Assembly: GCA_963700185.1 (NCBI GenBank)
Contig: CAVOWP010000001.1
Span: forward strand, 1-64,000
DNA from: AP-15 sp963700185
Lineage (GTDB): Bacteria; Pseudomonadota; Alphaproteobacteria; ATCC43930; CGMCC-115725
Reading direction: 5' to 3'
DNA length: 64,000 nt
The notes under the pieces were generated by a model, which searched no databases, had not been told where the DNA came from, and saw only the letters and a program-made list of their open reading frames with translations. Positions 27,552-35,173 of the stretch are shown one piece after another. The translations under genes and the position numbers were made by a program. Every line of letters begins with the position of its first letter. Position 1 is the stretch's first letter.

Positions 27552-28427
27552 CTAGTCGGCAACCGGCTCGCAGCGGAACCCGTCGTCCCAGCGCTTGATG
27601 TGCCCGACCGAAGGGGAGGGGAAATGCATAGTGCAGCACAAGGTACTGGTGTCGCAGTAGCGTTCGAGAAACGCGCGGCGGGTAGCTGAGGCCTGCTTCT
27701 GGTCGTAATCGACCCGCATGACGAGATCCGGATAGCGCGCCTGGATCGGCGAGTGGATCAGATCGCCGGTAAACACAGCCTGGTCGCCGCGGCGCCCGGC
27801 GCAGACCGCGAAGTGGTCGGGTGTGTGACCGGGGGTCGGCGTCAGCCGAATATGGTCATCGACGGCATAGTCACTGGTAACGAGCTCGGCCTTTTTGGCG
27901 TCGATGATCGGCAAAACGCTGTCCCGCATCGGGTCGAGCGGCGTCTCGCGATGAACGCCGTCCCAATATTCGAATTCTTTTTTTGAGAAGAGATATTTGG
28001 CATTGGGAAAGGTCGGGACCCAGCGGCCGTTCTCCAGCCGCGTATTCCAACCGACATGGTCCCCGTGCAGATGCGTGCACATGACGATGTCGATATCGTC
28101 GACGGTGACACCAGCCGCCTTCAGCGCCTGCATCCAGTTGCTGTCGCTCTTGCGGTGCCAGGTCGGGCGATGCGGAAAAGACTTGTCGTTGCCAATGCAG
28201 GCATCCACCAGAATTGTGTGGTGCGGCGTCTTGACGACGTAAGATTGGAAGCACAGCACGGCCATGCCGGTGGCAGGGTCAAGCGCCGCCGGCTCCATCC
28301 AAGACCGGTTTTCGTCCAACAGTTCCCGGCTCAGGCTCGGCAGAAACTCCAGGATCGGTGTGAACCCCGCCTCCTGTTCGACGATCCGGTGGATCGTCAT
28401 GTCGTTCACACTAAAGCTCGCGCGCAT
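27552..28427 (-). CDS. MBL-fold metallo-hydrolase
   Basis: A 291-residue metallo-beta-lactamase-fold enzyme. The metal motif is MCTHLHGDHVGWN (HxHxDH), the following metal residues lie in TPTPGHTPDHFAV and VFTGDLIHSPIQ, and a late His lies in LCCTMHFPSPS. The length and spacing fit the lactonase/hydrolase branch, whose members open lactone rings such as acyl-homoserine lactones, but substrate is not readable here. It is the last gene of a four-gene minus-strand operon, 20 nt after the UDG-like gene. Confidence 0.9.
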   Translation of the reverse strand: MRASFSVNDMTIHRIVEQEAGFTPILEFLPSLSRELLDENRSWMEPAALDPATGMAVLCFQSYVVKTPHHTILVDACIGNDKSFPHRPTWHRKSDSNWMQALKAAGVTVDDIDIVMCTHLHGDHVGWNTRLENGRWVPTFPNAKYLFSKKEFEYWDGVHRETPLDPMRDSVLPIIDAKKAELVTSDYAVDDHIRLTPTPGHTPDHFAVCAGRRGDQAVFTGDLIHSPIQARYPDLVMRVDYDQKQASATRRAFLERYCDTSTLCCTMHFPSPSVGHIKRWDDGFRCEPVAD

Positions 28428-28447
28428 CTAGCCGGTCCTCCACAAAG

Positions 28448-29146
28448 TCACTTATCGGAGCGTAGCGGCGTACCGGCGGGGTGGCAAACGGAAACGGCCG
28501 CTCCGATCCGCCGCCAGTCCGAGAGCTGCTGCGGCCACGGCCGGTTGATGACCCCGAGCGGACCGCAATGGCCGACGGCAAATACTTGGGTACCGTCCTC
28601 AGCAAGCCAGTCGGAGCCGGCTGCATGCGAAATCTGTCGCGGCGCGTCTTGCAGCACGAAGACAAGGCGAACGGCACGCCATCCCGCGTTGCCCATCCCG
28701 ACGACGACGGGCGGTCTTAGAAAGGCAATGAGCGGCAGCAAATGTTGCTCGGAGCAGGCGTCCACCCAGCTCGCCAGAATGGGCCCATTCATCGCCCCTT
28801 CTTTGATGCACAAGATCGAATTGGTCAGAAAGACGGGCGCGCCGCGGTCGCGCCGCGAGGGGTGCTTCACCGCAATCCCGGCTGCCGTCAGCAGGCTGTA
28901 GAGATTTTCGTTGGTCTTGTTGTTCGGCTCGTCACGCCCGCGACAGCGGACGAAATAGTCGACATTGCCGAAATCCTGGCCGACGACGAGCAGCTTCGGG
29001 CTTCGGTGGCCGAGCCACTGCTCCCAATGACTGACCACATCGGGATCGAAGTCGAATTCGGCGCAGCTCCTGATCTTGCCGGGGCTGCGTTCGACACAGA
29101 TGCGGCAAGCCTTCCGCGCCGTTATGAGAGCCTCAAACGCCGTCAT
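28448..29146 (-). CDS. Uracil-DNA glycosylase superfamily-like protein
   Basis: A 232-residue protein with motifs of the uracil-DNA glycosylase superfamily: LLVVGQDFGNVDYF (active-site loop A position) and FLTNSILCIKEGAMNG, with GHCGPLGVINRPW late. An N-terminal Cys cluster (KACRICVERSPGKIRSC) could hold an Fe-S cluster as in UDG families 4 and 5. It is distinct from the clear family-4 enzyme at 39797. ATG 29146 (MTAFEALITARK) is preferred; it overlaps the ChaC gene by 14 nt. The UDG assignment is from motif order, and glycosylase activity is not proven. Confidence 0.65.
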   Translation of the reverse strand: MTAFEALITARKACRICVERSPGKIRSCAEFDFDPDVVSHWEQWLGHRSPKLLVVGQDFGNVDYFVRCRGRDEPNNKTNENLYSLLTAAGIAVKHPSRRDRGAPVFLTNSILCIKEGAMNGPILASWVDACSEQHLLPLIAFLRPPVVVGMGNAGWRAVRLVFVLQDAPRQISHAAGSDWLAEDGTQVFAVGHCGPLGVINRPWPQQLSDWRRIGAAVSVCHPAGTPLRSDK

Positions 29147-29726
29147 GGGCGGCCATTGCCTGGACCCGCTCGGCCAAAAGGCGAAGCGGACGATCCGCAA
29201 GGCCGAGCCGAACGAGGCGTTGCAGTGTATTCTCGAAATAATCGCGGCACGTGCCGCGTCGGCCGGCGGCGCCGAGGATCATGCGCGCCGCCTTGTCGAG
29301 CGACAGCCTGCCGGCGTAATCCGGACAGTTGCGGAGCGCAGTAAACGCAAGAGTCCGCCGAGTGCCGCTTGCGGTTTGCACCCGCAGCAGCCGCGCTGCA
29401 TAGACCAGGCGGCCGCTCATCTCGCGGCGCCATATCCGATCGAGCGCCTCTGTCTGCAATCGAAGCACTGCACCGCGGCAGGACCCGCCGCGATCGAGCC
29501 CGAGGGTCAGTCCGGGATTTGCTGCCGTACCGCGGTAATCGTAAGAGTATAGGCAGAAGCTGCGATGATAGCCGTGCAGCAAGGCCGGTTCAGCTGCGGC
29601 ATCACCTAACTCGGCGTCCCAGAGCAGCGAGCCGTAGGCGAACATCCATACCGGTCCTCCGCCATCGCGCAACTCCGCGATCTCCGCCGGTATTGGCGGG
29701 GCCAAATCCGAGTCGGATTCCGTCAC
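29133..29726 (-). CDS. ChaC-like gamma-glutamylcyclotransferase
   Basis: ChaC proteins cleave glutathione to 5-oxoproline and Cys-Gly. The family motif VWMFAYGSLLWDAEL starts the domain, followed by HGYHRSFCLYSYDYRGTAANPG and GAVLRL, as in ChaC. The start is taken as GTG 29726, which forms a GTGA overlap with the upstream oxidoreductase gene, giving 197 residues; the open frame continues 9 codons upstream. The catalytic Glu is probably in the WRREMSGRLVYAARLL helix region, which I place by family pattern only. Confidence 0.85.
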   Translation of the reverse strand: MTESDSDLAPPIPAEIAELRDGGGPVWMFAYGSLLWDAELGDAAAEPALLHGYHRSFCLYSYDYRGTAANPGLTLGLDRGGSCRGAVLRLQTEALDRIWRREMSGRLVYAARLLRVQTASGTRRTLAFTALRNCPDYAGRLSLDKAARMILGAAGRRGTCRDYFENTLQRLVRLGLADRPLRLLAERVQAMAAHDGV

Positions 29727-30793
29727 GCGAAGGCGCGGCGGATGCGGCCCCAATCCTCGATCGCGTGTTCCTGGCCAGGCACGATCTGCAGTGCGATCTC
29801 CGTGTAGCCGGCGTCGGCCAATGCCGCGATGCGCTCCTTCAGCTCCTTTTCGGTTGCCGTGAAGGTCGTCAGCCGGATCAATTCGGCGGTGACGAACCGC
29901 CGCTCCTCCGGCTTGACGAACATCAAATGGCCGCGGTGGTTTTCGAGATAATGGGCGCCCTGCGGCGTGAATTTGCGGGCCAGCTCGACATAGCCCGCCA
30001 CGCTCTCGGCGACCGCGGGCGGCATAGGCGCCATCATCGGCAGCCCCGCCAGTGCTGCGTCAGCCGCGCGGTGCAGCAGCATCGCGGCGCGCGGCCCGGC
30101 TTGCGCGACGGCGCGCGGCGAGTCGGCGGACTCGCCCTCTTCCAATATCGCGCCGCCGGTCAACACCACGGCATCGAGCGGCTCCGCCTCGCGCCCGGCG
30201 GCCCGCCGGCGCTCCCGCATGTCGGCCATCGCCGCGACGCCGCCATCGACATCGCCGGCCGTAGCGATCCAGCCGGCGCCGAGCTTCGCAGTCAAGCTGC
30301 GCGCCCGCGGACCTGAGGCCGCGACGTAAAGCGGGATCGGGTCGCGCGTGTTGATCAGCCCGAGCTCCGGGTTGAGCAGCCGGATCAGCCGCTTTTTGTT
30401 TTCGATTTCGGCCTCGACCGTCTCCCCGCGCAACAGCGCCATGACGACCCGGACATACTCTTCCAGATCCGCCAGCTTGACCGCCACGAGCCCCATCGCC
30501 CGCCGCCCGGTAAACCCGGTGCCAACCCCGAAATCGATCCGCCCCGGCGCCAATTTGTTCAGCGAGGCGAACGCATTTGCGGTAACCGGGGCGATCCGGT
30601 TCGATGGGATCAGCACCCCGGTGCCGAGCCGGATCTTCGTCGTCTTTATCGCCGCTGCCGCCATTGCGACAAACGGGTCCGCGCTCAGCATCTGCGTGTC
30701 ATAGAACCAGGCGCGGGCAAACCCCAGCTCCTCGGCCCGCCGCACCACCCGCCAGGAATCGGCGTCGGTCGGAATGGCAATCCCAAACTGCAT
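29723..30793 (-). CDS. LLM class flavin-dependent oxidoreductase
   Basis: A 356-residue luciferase-like TIM-barrel enzyme that uses reduced FMN or F420. Signatures include FGIAIPTDADSWRVVRRAEE, FARAWFYDTQMLSADPF, IRLGTGVLIPSNRIAPVTANAFA, and RIDFGVGTGFTGRRAMG. The order resembles the F420-type methylenetetrahydromethanopterin reductase branch, but the cofactor cannot be settled from sequence. It is the first gene of the operon with ChaC, UDG-like and MBL hydrolase genes. A second, unrelated LLM protein is at 47355. Confidence 0.9.
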   Translation of the reverse strand: MQFGIAIPTDADSWRVVRRAEELGFARAWFYDTQMLSADPFVAMAAAAIKTTKIRLGTGVLIPSNRIAPVTANAFASLNKLAPGRIDFGVGTGFTGRRAMGLVAVKLADLEEYVRVVMALLRGETVEAEIENKKRLIRLLNPELGLINTRDPIPLYVAASGPRARSLTAKLGAGWIATAGDVDGGVAAMADMRERRRAAGREAEPLDAVVLTGGAILEEGESADSPRAVAQAGPRAAMLLHRAADAALAGLPMMAPMPPAVAESVAGYVELARKFTPQGAHYLENHRGHLMFVKPEERRFVTAELIRLTTFTATEKELKERIAALADAGYTEIALQIVPGQEHAIEDWGRIRRAFA

Positions 30794-31280
30794 GCGGCTC
30801 CCTCCCGCGATGGCGCGCGCTTTACCGGTTAATTGCGCCAGAGTACCATCGATCTACACGGGGAGAAGAGGCGTTTACCGGAGCGACCTCGGCAATGGAC
30901 GGGACAAGCTCTAGCTCAGGTTGAGCAGGCGGTAAATGGCGCACGCTAAGAGTCCCGGAAGCTGGCGCAAACAGGGTTCTGTGTCGGAAATTCTTACACC
31001 GTCCTTTTAAACACCCGGGCAAATTATCTCTTTGATAAAGTTGGTAAAATGCTCCGTCATTTCGGAGCGATCACATGCCTACCGAGGTCCCATGCGTGCC
31101 AAGCTCTACACCAGCGGCACAGCACCAACCGCCTTCTAGGCTCCAACCGATTGATGACGCGAGTCATTCTCGGCAACGATCATGATTCGTCAATCTGCCC
31201 CTGTCGAGAAAGTTTACATATCCGATGCTAGAACAGCATGGCACGCTCGTAGAGCATTGTTTAGGCGCCAGAAATCCTGC
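30794..31280. other. AT-richer intergenic region with no gene seen
   Basis: No reading frame here resembles a protein. The stretch is less GC-rich than its surroundings. A short hairpin GCTCCG-TCATTT-CGGAGC lies at 31050-31067, about 220 nt upstream of the sigma-54 promoter, at a distance where activators of such promoters often bind; any role is speculative. Confidence 0.5.
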
Positions 31281-31296
31281 TGGCATGGATATTGCG
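31281..31296 (+). promoter_or_regulatory. Candidate sigma-54 (RpoN) promoter
   Basis: TGGCATGGATATTGCG matches the sigma-54 consensus TGGCAYR-N4-TTGCW, with the essential GG (31282-31283) and GC (31294-31295) separated by 10 nt. Transcription would start near 31307, leaving a leader of about 95 nt before the PEP-CTERM gene. In several exosortase-bearing bacteria, PEP-CTERM genes are switched on by PrsK/PrsR through RpoN, so the context fits. Confidence 0.7.
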
Positions 31297-31348
31297 CTCC
31301 ATTAAGGTTACGTAAGTTTGGGGCCGATGACCGGACCGTCAACGAAAT

Positions 31349-31379
31349 CGCGCCGGTGCAGGCAAACCGCACCGGCGCG
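31349..31379 (+). promoter_or_regulatory. Strong hairpin in the leader of the PEP-CTERM gene
   Basis: CGCGCCGGTGC (31349-31359) pairs perfectly with 31369-31379 around a 9-nt loop. It lies between the sigma-54 promoter and the GGGAGGA ribosome-binding site, 23 nt before ATG 31403. With no T-run after it, it is more likely to stabilise the message or tune translation than to terminate transcription. Confidence 0.5.
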
Positions 31380-31402
31380 CTACGCGCAATCGGGAGGACA
31401 AA

Positions 31403-32329
31403 ATGAAGCTGGTTCTGCTGGCCGGGACGGCGTCTCTGGGGCTCGCCGTGTCGGGGTCGCCCGCCCGCGCTGTGCCGTTCGACTTCGGTTATACCGGTAG
31501 TCTCGTCACCTTCACGGTGCCGACGACCGACACCTATCACATACTGGCCTTTGGTGCCCAGGGCGGAGGCAGTTCAGGCGGGCTAGGGGCCGAGATTGGC
31601 GGCAACTTCACCCTAATGCAAGGCGAGACGCTCGATATCGCCGTAGGCGGTGCGGGCGGTGGGGGTGTGGCTGGCGGTGGTGGGGGCGGTGGCACCTTCG
31701 TGGTCGGTCGCGATAACGTGCCGCTGGTTATCGCCGGTGCGGGCGGTGGGGGCGGAGGCAGCAGCGCTGGTGGCGCTGGTGGCACTGGCCAGAGCGGCGG
31801 CACCGGAGGCGGAGATGGTGGTTTCGGGGGCAGCGCCGGTAGCGGCGGGCAGGGAGGTTTCGGGGGCACCGGTGGGGGCGGTTCGCTGCCGTTCCTCGGC
31901 GGTGGTGGCGGGGGCGGTGGCTTCTTCAGCGTCGGTGGTAATGGCAACAGTGAATTTACTGGTGGCATCGGTTTTCTCCCCGGAGGGGGCGGCGGCTCCT
32001 TCCCAGATCTTTCTGGAGGAAGTTCCCCCGTCGGCGGCGGGGACGGGGGCTTTGGTGGAGGCGGAGGCAGCGGTGCTTTTGGGGCTAGTGGAGGGGGCGG
32101 CGGCTTTAGCGGTGGTGGCGGCGGCGGCACTGGCAGTGGTGGCGGCGGTGGGGGTTCCTTCGACGCCGGCGTAGACCAGATCCTGGTCGCCGATTTCCAA
32201 ACCGGCAATGGCGAGGTCGTGATCACCGAACTCGCGGCCGCAGTTCCCGAGCCGGCGACTATCGCACTGCTTGGCGCCGGCCTTATCAGCCTTGCTGCGG
32301 TGCGACGGCGCAAGCCCCGCGTCGGGTGA
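31403..32329 (+). CDS. Glycine-rich PEP-CTERM surface protein
   Basis: A 308-residue exported protein: signal peptide 1-23 (GTASLGLAVSGSPARA), a YHILAFGAQGG segment and a very glycine-rich body, then the sorting tail VPEPATIALLGAGLISLAAV followed by RRRK. The tail directs exosortase processing and transit to the exopolysaccharide layer. The pattern of VTFTVPTTDTYHILAFGAQGG, then LMQGETLDIAVGGAGGGG and TFVVGRDNVPLVIAGAGGGG, resembles the glycine-rich domain of ALK/LTK-type proteins (PF12810). A good ribosome-binding site (GGGAGGA) precedes ATG. No exosortase gene is in the window. Confidence 0.88.
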   Translation: MKLVLLAGTASLGLAVSGSPARAVPFDFGYTGSLVTFTVPTTDTYHILAFGAQGGGSSGGLGAEIGGNFTLMQGETLDIAVGGAGGGGVAGGGGGGGTFVVGRDNVPLVIAGAGGGGGGSSAGGAGGTGQSGGTGGGDGGFGGSAGSGGQGGFGGTGGGGSLPFLGGGGGGGGFFSVGGNGNSEFTGGIGFLPGGGGGSFPDLSGGSSPVGGGDGGFGGGGGSGAFGASGGGGGFSGGGGGGTGSGGGGGGSFDAGVDQILVADFQTGNGEVVITELAAAVPEPATIALLGAGLISLAAVRRRKPRVG

Positions 32330-32720
32330 AATCCCAGCGGTCTCAGAGCGCGGATAGAGCTCACGTCGAGACTTCACGTCGGCGACGGGCAAGAAGAATT
32401 CGCCGGGGCCGAGCGGGATCGGCGGCGGCTTCCTTGCTTCGTCGACGTCATCCACCGGTGTCAGCAGCGGCACCGCGCCCTAAACCGCCAAAACGGCAAC
32501 GTTGCCGTTTTGCTCGATGGCGCCCCGGTTCCGCGCCATGCCCATGTGCTACCATGCGGGCGTGGCCGGCAGGCCGCCGCAGTGCTGGGCAAGCCAGGGT
32601 CGCCATTCAGCGGCTGAAGTTGCCAGAGGCGCGGCAGATCGAGCAGCTGCTCGATCAGGCGGGGCTCGGCGGAAGCTGAGTGGGAACTCCCTGCGATTGG
32701 CGGTGATATTGGGCGACAGC
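32330..32720. other. Intergenic region with no convincing gene
   Basis: Open frames exist on both strands but are arginine/proline-rich, lack a good ribosome-binding site and show no family features. A fragment such as QRLKLPEARQIEQLLDQAGL (to 32679) hints at a gene remnant, but I cannot identify it. Confidence 0.4.
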
Positions 32721-32833
32721 CCCTGACCCTAACCCTCTCCCCGCTTGCGCGGGGCAAGGGGAGGGTGGCGGTATTTCCCTCGCCCCGCGCAAGCGGGGAG
32801 AGGGAGGGGCCCGCGTAGCGGGAGGGTTAGGGG
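32721..32833. repeat. REP-like GC-rich palindromic element 1
   Basis: The 22-bp arm at 32733-32754 is perfectly repeated in inverse at 32783-32804, 28 nt apart, and outer CCCTAACCCT/AGGGTTAGGG pieces extend the symmetry. It lies between the convergent PEP-CTERM and rpsI genes, where it could stop transcription from both sides. Related elements are at 37845, 47217, 56571 and 62406. Confidence 0.75.
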
Positions 32834-32842
32834 TGTTCGGTT

Positions 32843-33382
32843 TTAGCGCTTCGAGAATTGGAAGCTGCGGCGGGCTTTGGCCTTACCGTATTTCTTGCGC
32901 TCGACGACGCGGCTGTCGCGGGTGAGGAATCCCTGACTCTTCAACAAGGGGCGCAGGCCCGGCTCGTAGCGGGTCAGCGCCTGGCTGATGCCGTGGCGCA
33001 CCGCGCCGGCCTGGCCGGAGAGGCCGCCGCCCTTGACCGTGCACCACACGTCGAACTGGCCGAACCGGTTGGTCGCGACGAGCGGCTGGTTGATCAGCAT
33101 CCGCAGCACCGGCCGCGCGAAGTAGACCGGGCTCTCGCGGCCGTTGACGTCGATCCTGCCTGCGCCGGGCTTGATCCATACCCGCGCCACCGCGTTCTTC
33201 CGCTTGCCAGTCGCATAGGAGCGGCCGAGGGCATCGATCTGCGGCTTGACGTCGTCGGGGACGGAGGCCGCTGGAGCCGGCGACGCGGGCGCAGTGCGCG
33301 CCTGTTGCAATGCCTGGCGCAGGCTCCCCAGGCCTTGAAAGGTCTGCGGGCGTTGCGAGCTCGGGGGGTCGTTGTCAGCCAT
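32843..33382 (-). CDS. rpsI: 30S ribosomal protein S9
   Basis: S9 sits in the small subunit head, and its C-terminal tail reaches the P-site tRNA. The core has GRSYATGKRKNAVARVWIKPG, FDVWCTVKGGGLSGQAGAVRHG and the basic end KYGKAKARRSFQFSKR. At 179 residues it carries an extra ~45-residue, Pro/Ala-rich N-terminal extension before the S9 core, as in many alphaproteobacteria. ATG 33382 follows the rplM stop by 2 nt. A TTG two codons earlier is in frame but unlikely. Confidence 0.98.
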   Translation of the reverse strand: MADNDPPSSQRPQTFQGLGSLRQALQQARTAPASPAPAASVPDDVKPQIDALGRSYATGKRKNAVARVWIKPGAGRIDVNGRESPVYFARPVLRMLINQPLVATNRFGQFDVWCTVKGGGLSGQAGAVRHGISQALTRYEPGLRPLLKSQGFLTRDSRVVERKKYGKAKARRSFQFSKR

Positions 33383-33384
33383 AA

Positions 33385-33843
33385 TCAAACTCTGTTTTTA
33401 CGGTTCAGCGCGGCGACATCGAGCCGATCCGGCTGCTGTGCTTCGTGCGGGTGATCGGGTCCGGCAAACACCCGCAAATTCTTCATGACCCGGCGGCCGA
33501 GCGGGCCGCGCGGCACCATGCGCTCGACCGCCTTCATGATCACCCGCTCCGGGTGCTTGCCTTCGAGAATGGCGCCCTTGCTGCGCCCCTTGATGCCGCC
33601 CGGGTATCCGGTATGCCAGTAGAAGATGTCGTCCGCGCGCTTTTTGCCGGTCAGCTGGACCTTCTCGGCATTGACGACGATGATGTTGTCGCCGCAATCC
33701 ATATGGGGCGTGAAGGAGGGCTTGTGCTTGCCGCGCAGCCGCATCGCGATGATCGAGGCGAGCCGGCCCAGCACCAAACCGTCGGCATCGATCAGCGACC
33801 ATTTCTTGTCGATATCCGACGGTTTGGCGGAAAAGGTCTTCAT
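33385..33843 (-). CDS. rplM: 50S ribosomal protein L13
   Basis: L13 is an early-assembling large-subunit protein. The 152-residue product has KKWSLIDADGLVLGRLASII, GDNIIVVNAEKVQLTGKK, WHTGYPGGIKGR and ERMVPRGPLGRRVMKNL, all typical. ATG 33843 is the correct start; the frame is open 30 codons further only over non-homologous sequence. It heads the rplM-rpsI operon and is divergent from the enoyl-CoA hydratase gene, whose start is about 120 nt away. Confidence 0.98.
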   Translation of the reverse strand: MKTFSAKPSDIDKKWSLIDADGLVLGRLASIIAMRLRGKHKPSFTPHMDCGDNIIVVNAEKVQLTGKKRADDIFYWHTGYPGGIKGRSKGAILEGKHPERVIMKAVERMVPRGPLGRRVMKNLRVFAGPDHPHEAQQPDRLDVAALNRKNRV

Positions 33844-33960
33844 GTCTCGAAAGAAAATACCCAGCGACCGGGAACAATTGCCCGGGCCGCGAAAGCCGGT
33901 CATGTAAGCGATCGGCTCCCAAGGGTCAAGCAATGCTTTAGCCGAAGAGAGGTCTCAGGA

Positions 33961-34737
33961 ATGGCGGCGATACTGTTGGAGGAGCGCGCAGACGGGGTTC
34001 TGCGCCTGACCCTCGACCGGCCGGAGGCGCGCAACGCGCTTTCGATCGAGTTGATGACGGCGCTTGTCGAGGCGCTCGGCCGCGCCGCGGACGACACGCA
34101 CAGCCGGGTCGTCGTGATCGCCGGCGCCGGCCCCGCCTTCTGCGCCGGGCACGATTTGCGCGAGCTGCGCCAGGACCCGCGGCGCGAGACTTATCAGCGC
34201 ATCTTTGCGCTGTGCAGCGAGCTGATGCTGGCGATCGTGCGGCTGCCGAAGCCGGTCATCGCCGAAGTGCACGGTGTGGCGACGGCGGCCGGATGCCAGC
34301 TGGTCGCGACTTGCGATCTGGCGGTCGCCGCCGAGGCGGCGCGTTTTGCGACGCCCGGTGTCAACATCGGCCTCTTCTGCTCGACCCCGATGGTGGCGCT
34401 CTCGCGCGCCGTCGGCCGCAAGGCGGCGATGGAGATGCTGCTGACCGGTGAGCTGATCGATGCGGCGACGGCGCGCTCGCTGGGGCTCGTCAACCGCGTG
34501 GTGCCACGCGAGGGGCTGCGCGAGGCGGTCGACGGGCTCGCCCGGCAGATCGCCGGCAAATCCGCCTTCACCGTTAAGATCGGTAAGGCGGCGTTCTATC
34601 GCCAAGCCGAGCTCGATCTGGCCGCCGCCTATCGCTATGCCGCCGAGGTCATGACCACCAACATGCTGGCCGAGGACGCCGGCGAAGGCATCGACGCCTT
34701 TCTCGCCAGGCGCACCCCGGTCTGGCACGACCGGTGA
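33961..34737 (+). CDS. Enoyl-CoA hydratase/isomerase family protein
   Basis: A 258-residue crotonase-fold protein (close to the ECHDC3-type branch). It has RPEARNALSIELM, the oxyanion-hole strand GAGPAFCAGHDLRELR, and HGVATAAGCQLVATCDLAVA. The first catalytic Glu expected in classical hydratases is not obvious (AAGCQLVA), so the reaction may differ. ATG 33961 follows AGGTCTCAGG. It is divergent from rplM and overlaps the CoA-binding protein gene (GTGA), a conserved alphaproteobacterial neighbourhood. Confidence 0.88.
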   Translation: MAAILLEERADGVLRLTLDRPEARNALSIELMTALVEALGRAADDTHSRVVVIAGAGPAFCAGHDLRELRQDPRRETYQRIFALCSELMLAIVRLPKPVIAEVHGVATAAGCQLVATCDLAVAAEAARFATPGVNIGLFCSTPMVALSRAVGRKAAMEMLLTGELIDAATARSLGLVNRVVPREGLREAVDGLARQIAGKSAFTVKIGKAAFYRQAELDLAAAYRYAAEVMTTNMLAEDAGEGIDAFLARRTPVWHDR

Positions 34738-35168
34738 GGCGCAAAGTGGACCACGACAACTATCCGGACCCTTATTTGCGCGACATCCTGACGAGTGTGC
34801 GCACGATCGTCGTCGTCGGCGCGAGCCCGCGGCACGACCGGCCGAGCCACGGCGTGATGGCCTATCTGCAGCGGCGCGGCTACCGGACGATCCCGGTCAA
34901 CCCCAACGCGGCAGGCATCACGATCAACGGCGAGACCTGCTACGCGCGGCTCGCCGATGTGCCGGAGCCGATCGACATGGTGGACGTGTTCCGCCGGACC
35001 GAAATGGCAGGCGGCGCCGTCGATGAGGCAATCGTCGTCGGCGCCAAGGTGGTGTGGATGCAGCTCGGCGTCCGTGATGATGACGCTGCCGCTCGCGCCG
35101 AAGCCCATGGCCTCAAGGTCGTCATGAACCGTTGCCCGGCGATCGAAATTCCCCGGCTGGGGTTGTAG
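34734..35168 (+). CDS. CoA-binding domain protein (YccU-type)
   Basis: A 144-residue Rossmann-fold protein with RTIVVVGASPRHDRPSHGVMAYL and RTIPVNPNAAGITINGE, then EPIDMVDVFRRTEMAGGAVDEA, the layout of small CoA-binding proteins related to succinyl-CoA synthetase alpha. The precise role of these proteins is not established. The start is GTG 34734, overlapping the preceding stop. The CaiB-like gene follows 5 nt after its stop, so all three genes form one operon about acyl-CoA chemistry. Confidence 0.9.
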   Translation: MRRKVDHDNYPDPYLRDILTSVRTIVVVGASPRHDRPSHGVMAYLQRRGYRTIPVNPNAAGITINGETCYARLADVPEPIDMVDVFRRTEMAGGAVDEAIVVGAKVVWMQLGVRDDDAAARAEAHGLKVVMNRCPAIEIPRLGL

Positions 35169-35173
35169 GACGC

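Noticed and set aside
28448..30793. A defence island made of the UDG-like, MBL and ChaC genes.
   Set aside because: None of the genes carries a recognised defence domain, and the operon looks metabolic or detoxifying.
31550..32160. Repetitive DNA in the glycine-rich gene that could suggest a CRISPR or tandem array.
   Set aside because: The repeats are GGN codons of irregular length within one open frame with signal peptide and PEP-CTERM tail; there are no spacers.
32326..32679. A 117-codon plus-strand frame after the PEP-CTERM gene.
   Set aside because: It overlaps the end of that gene, is strongly Arg/Pro-biased and has no start signal.
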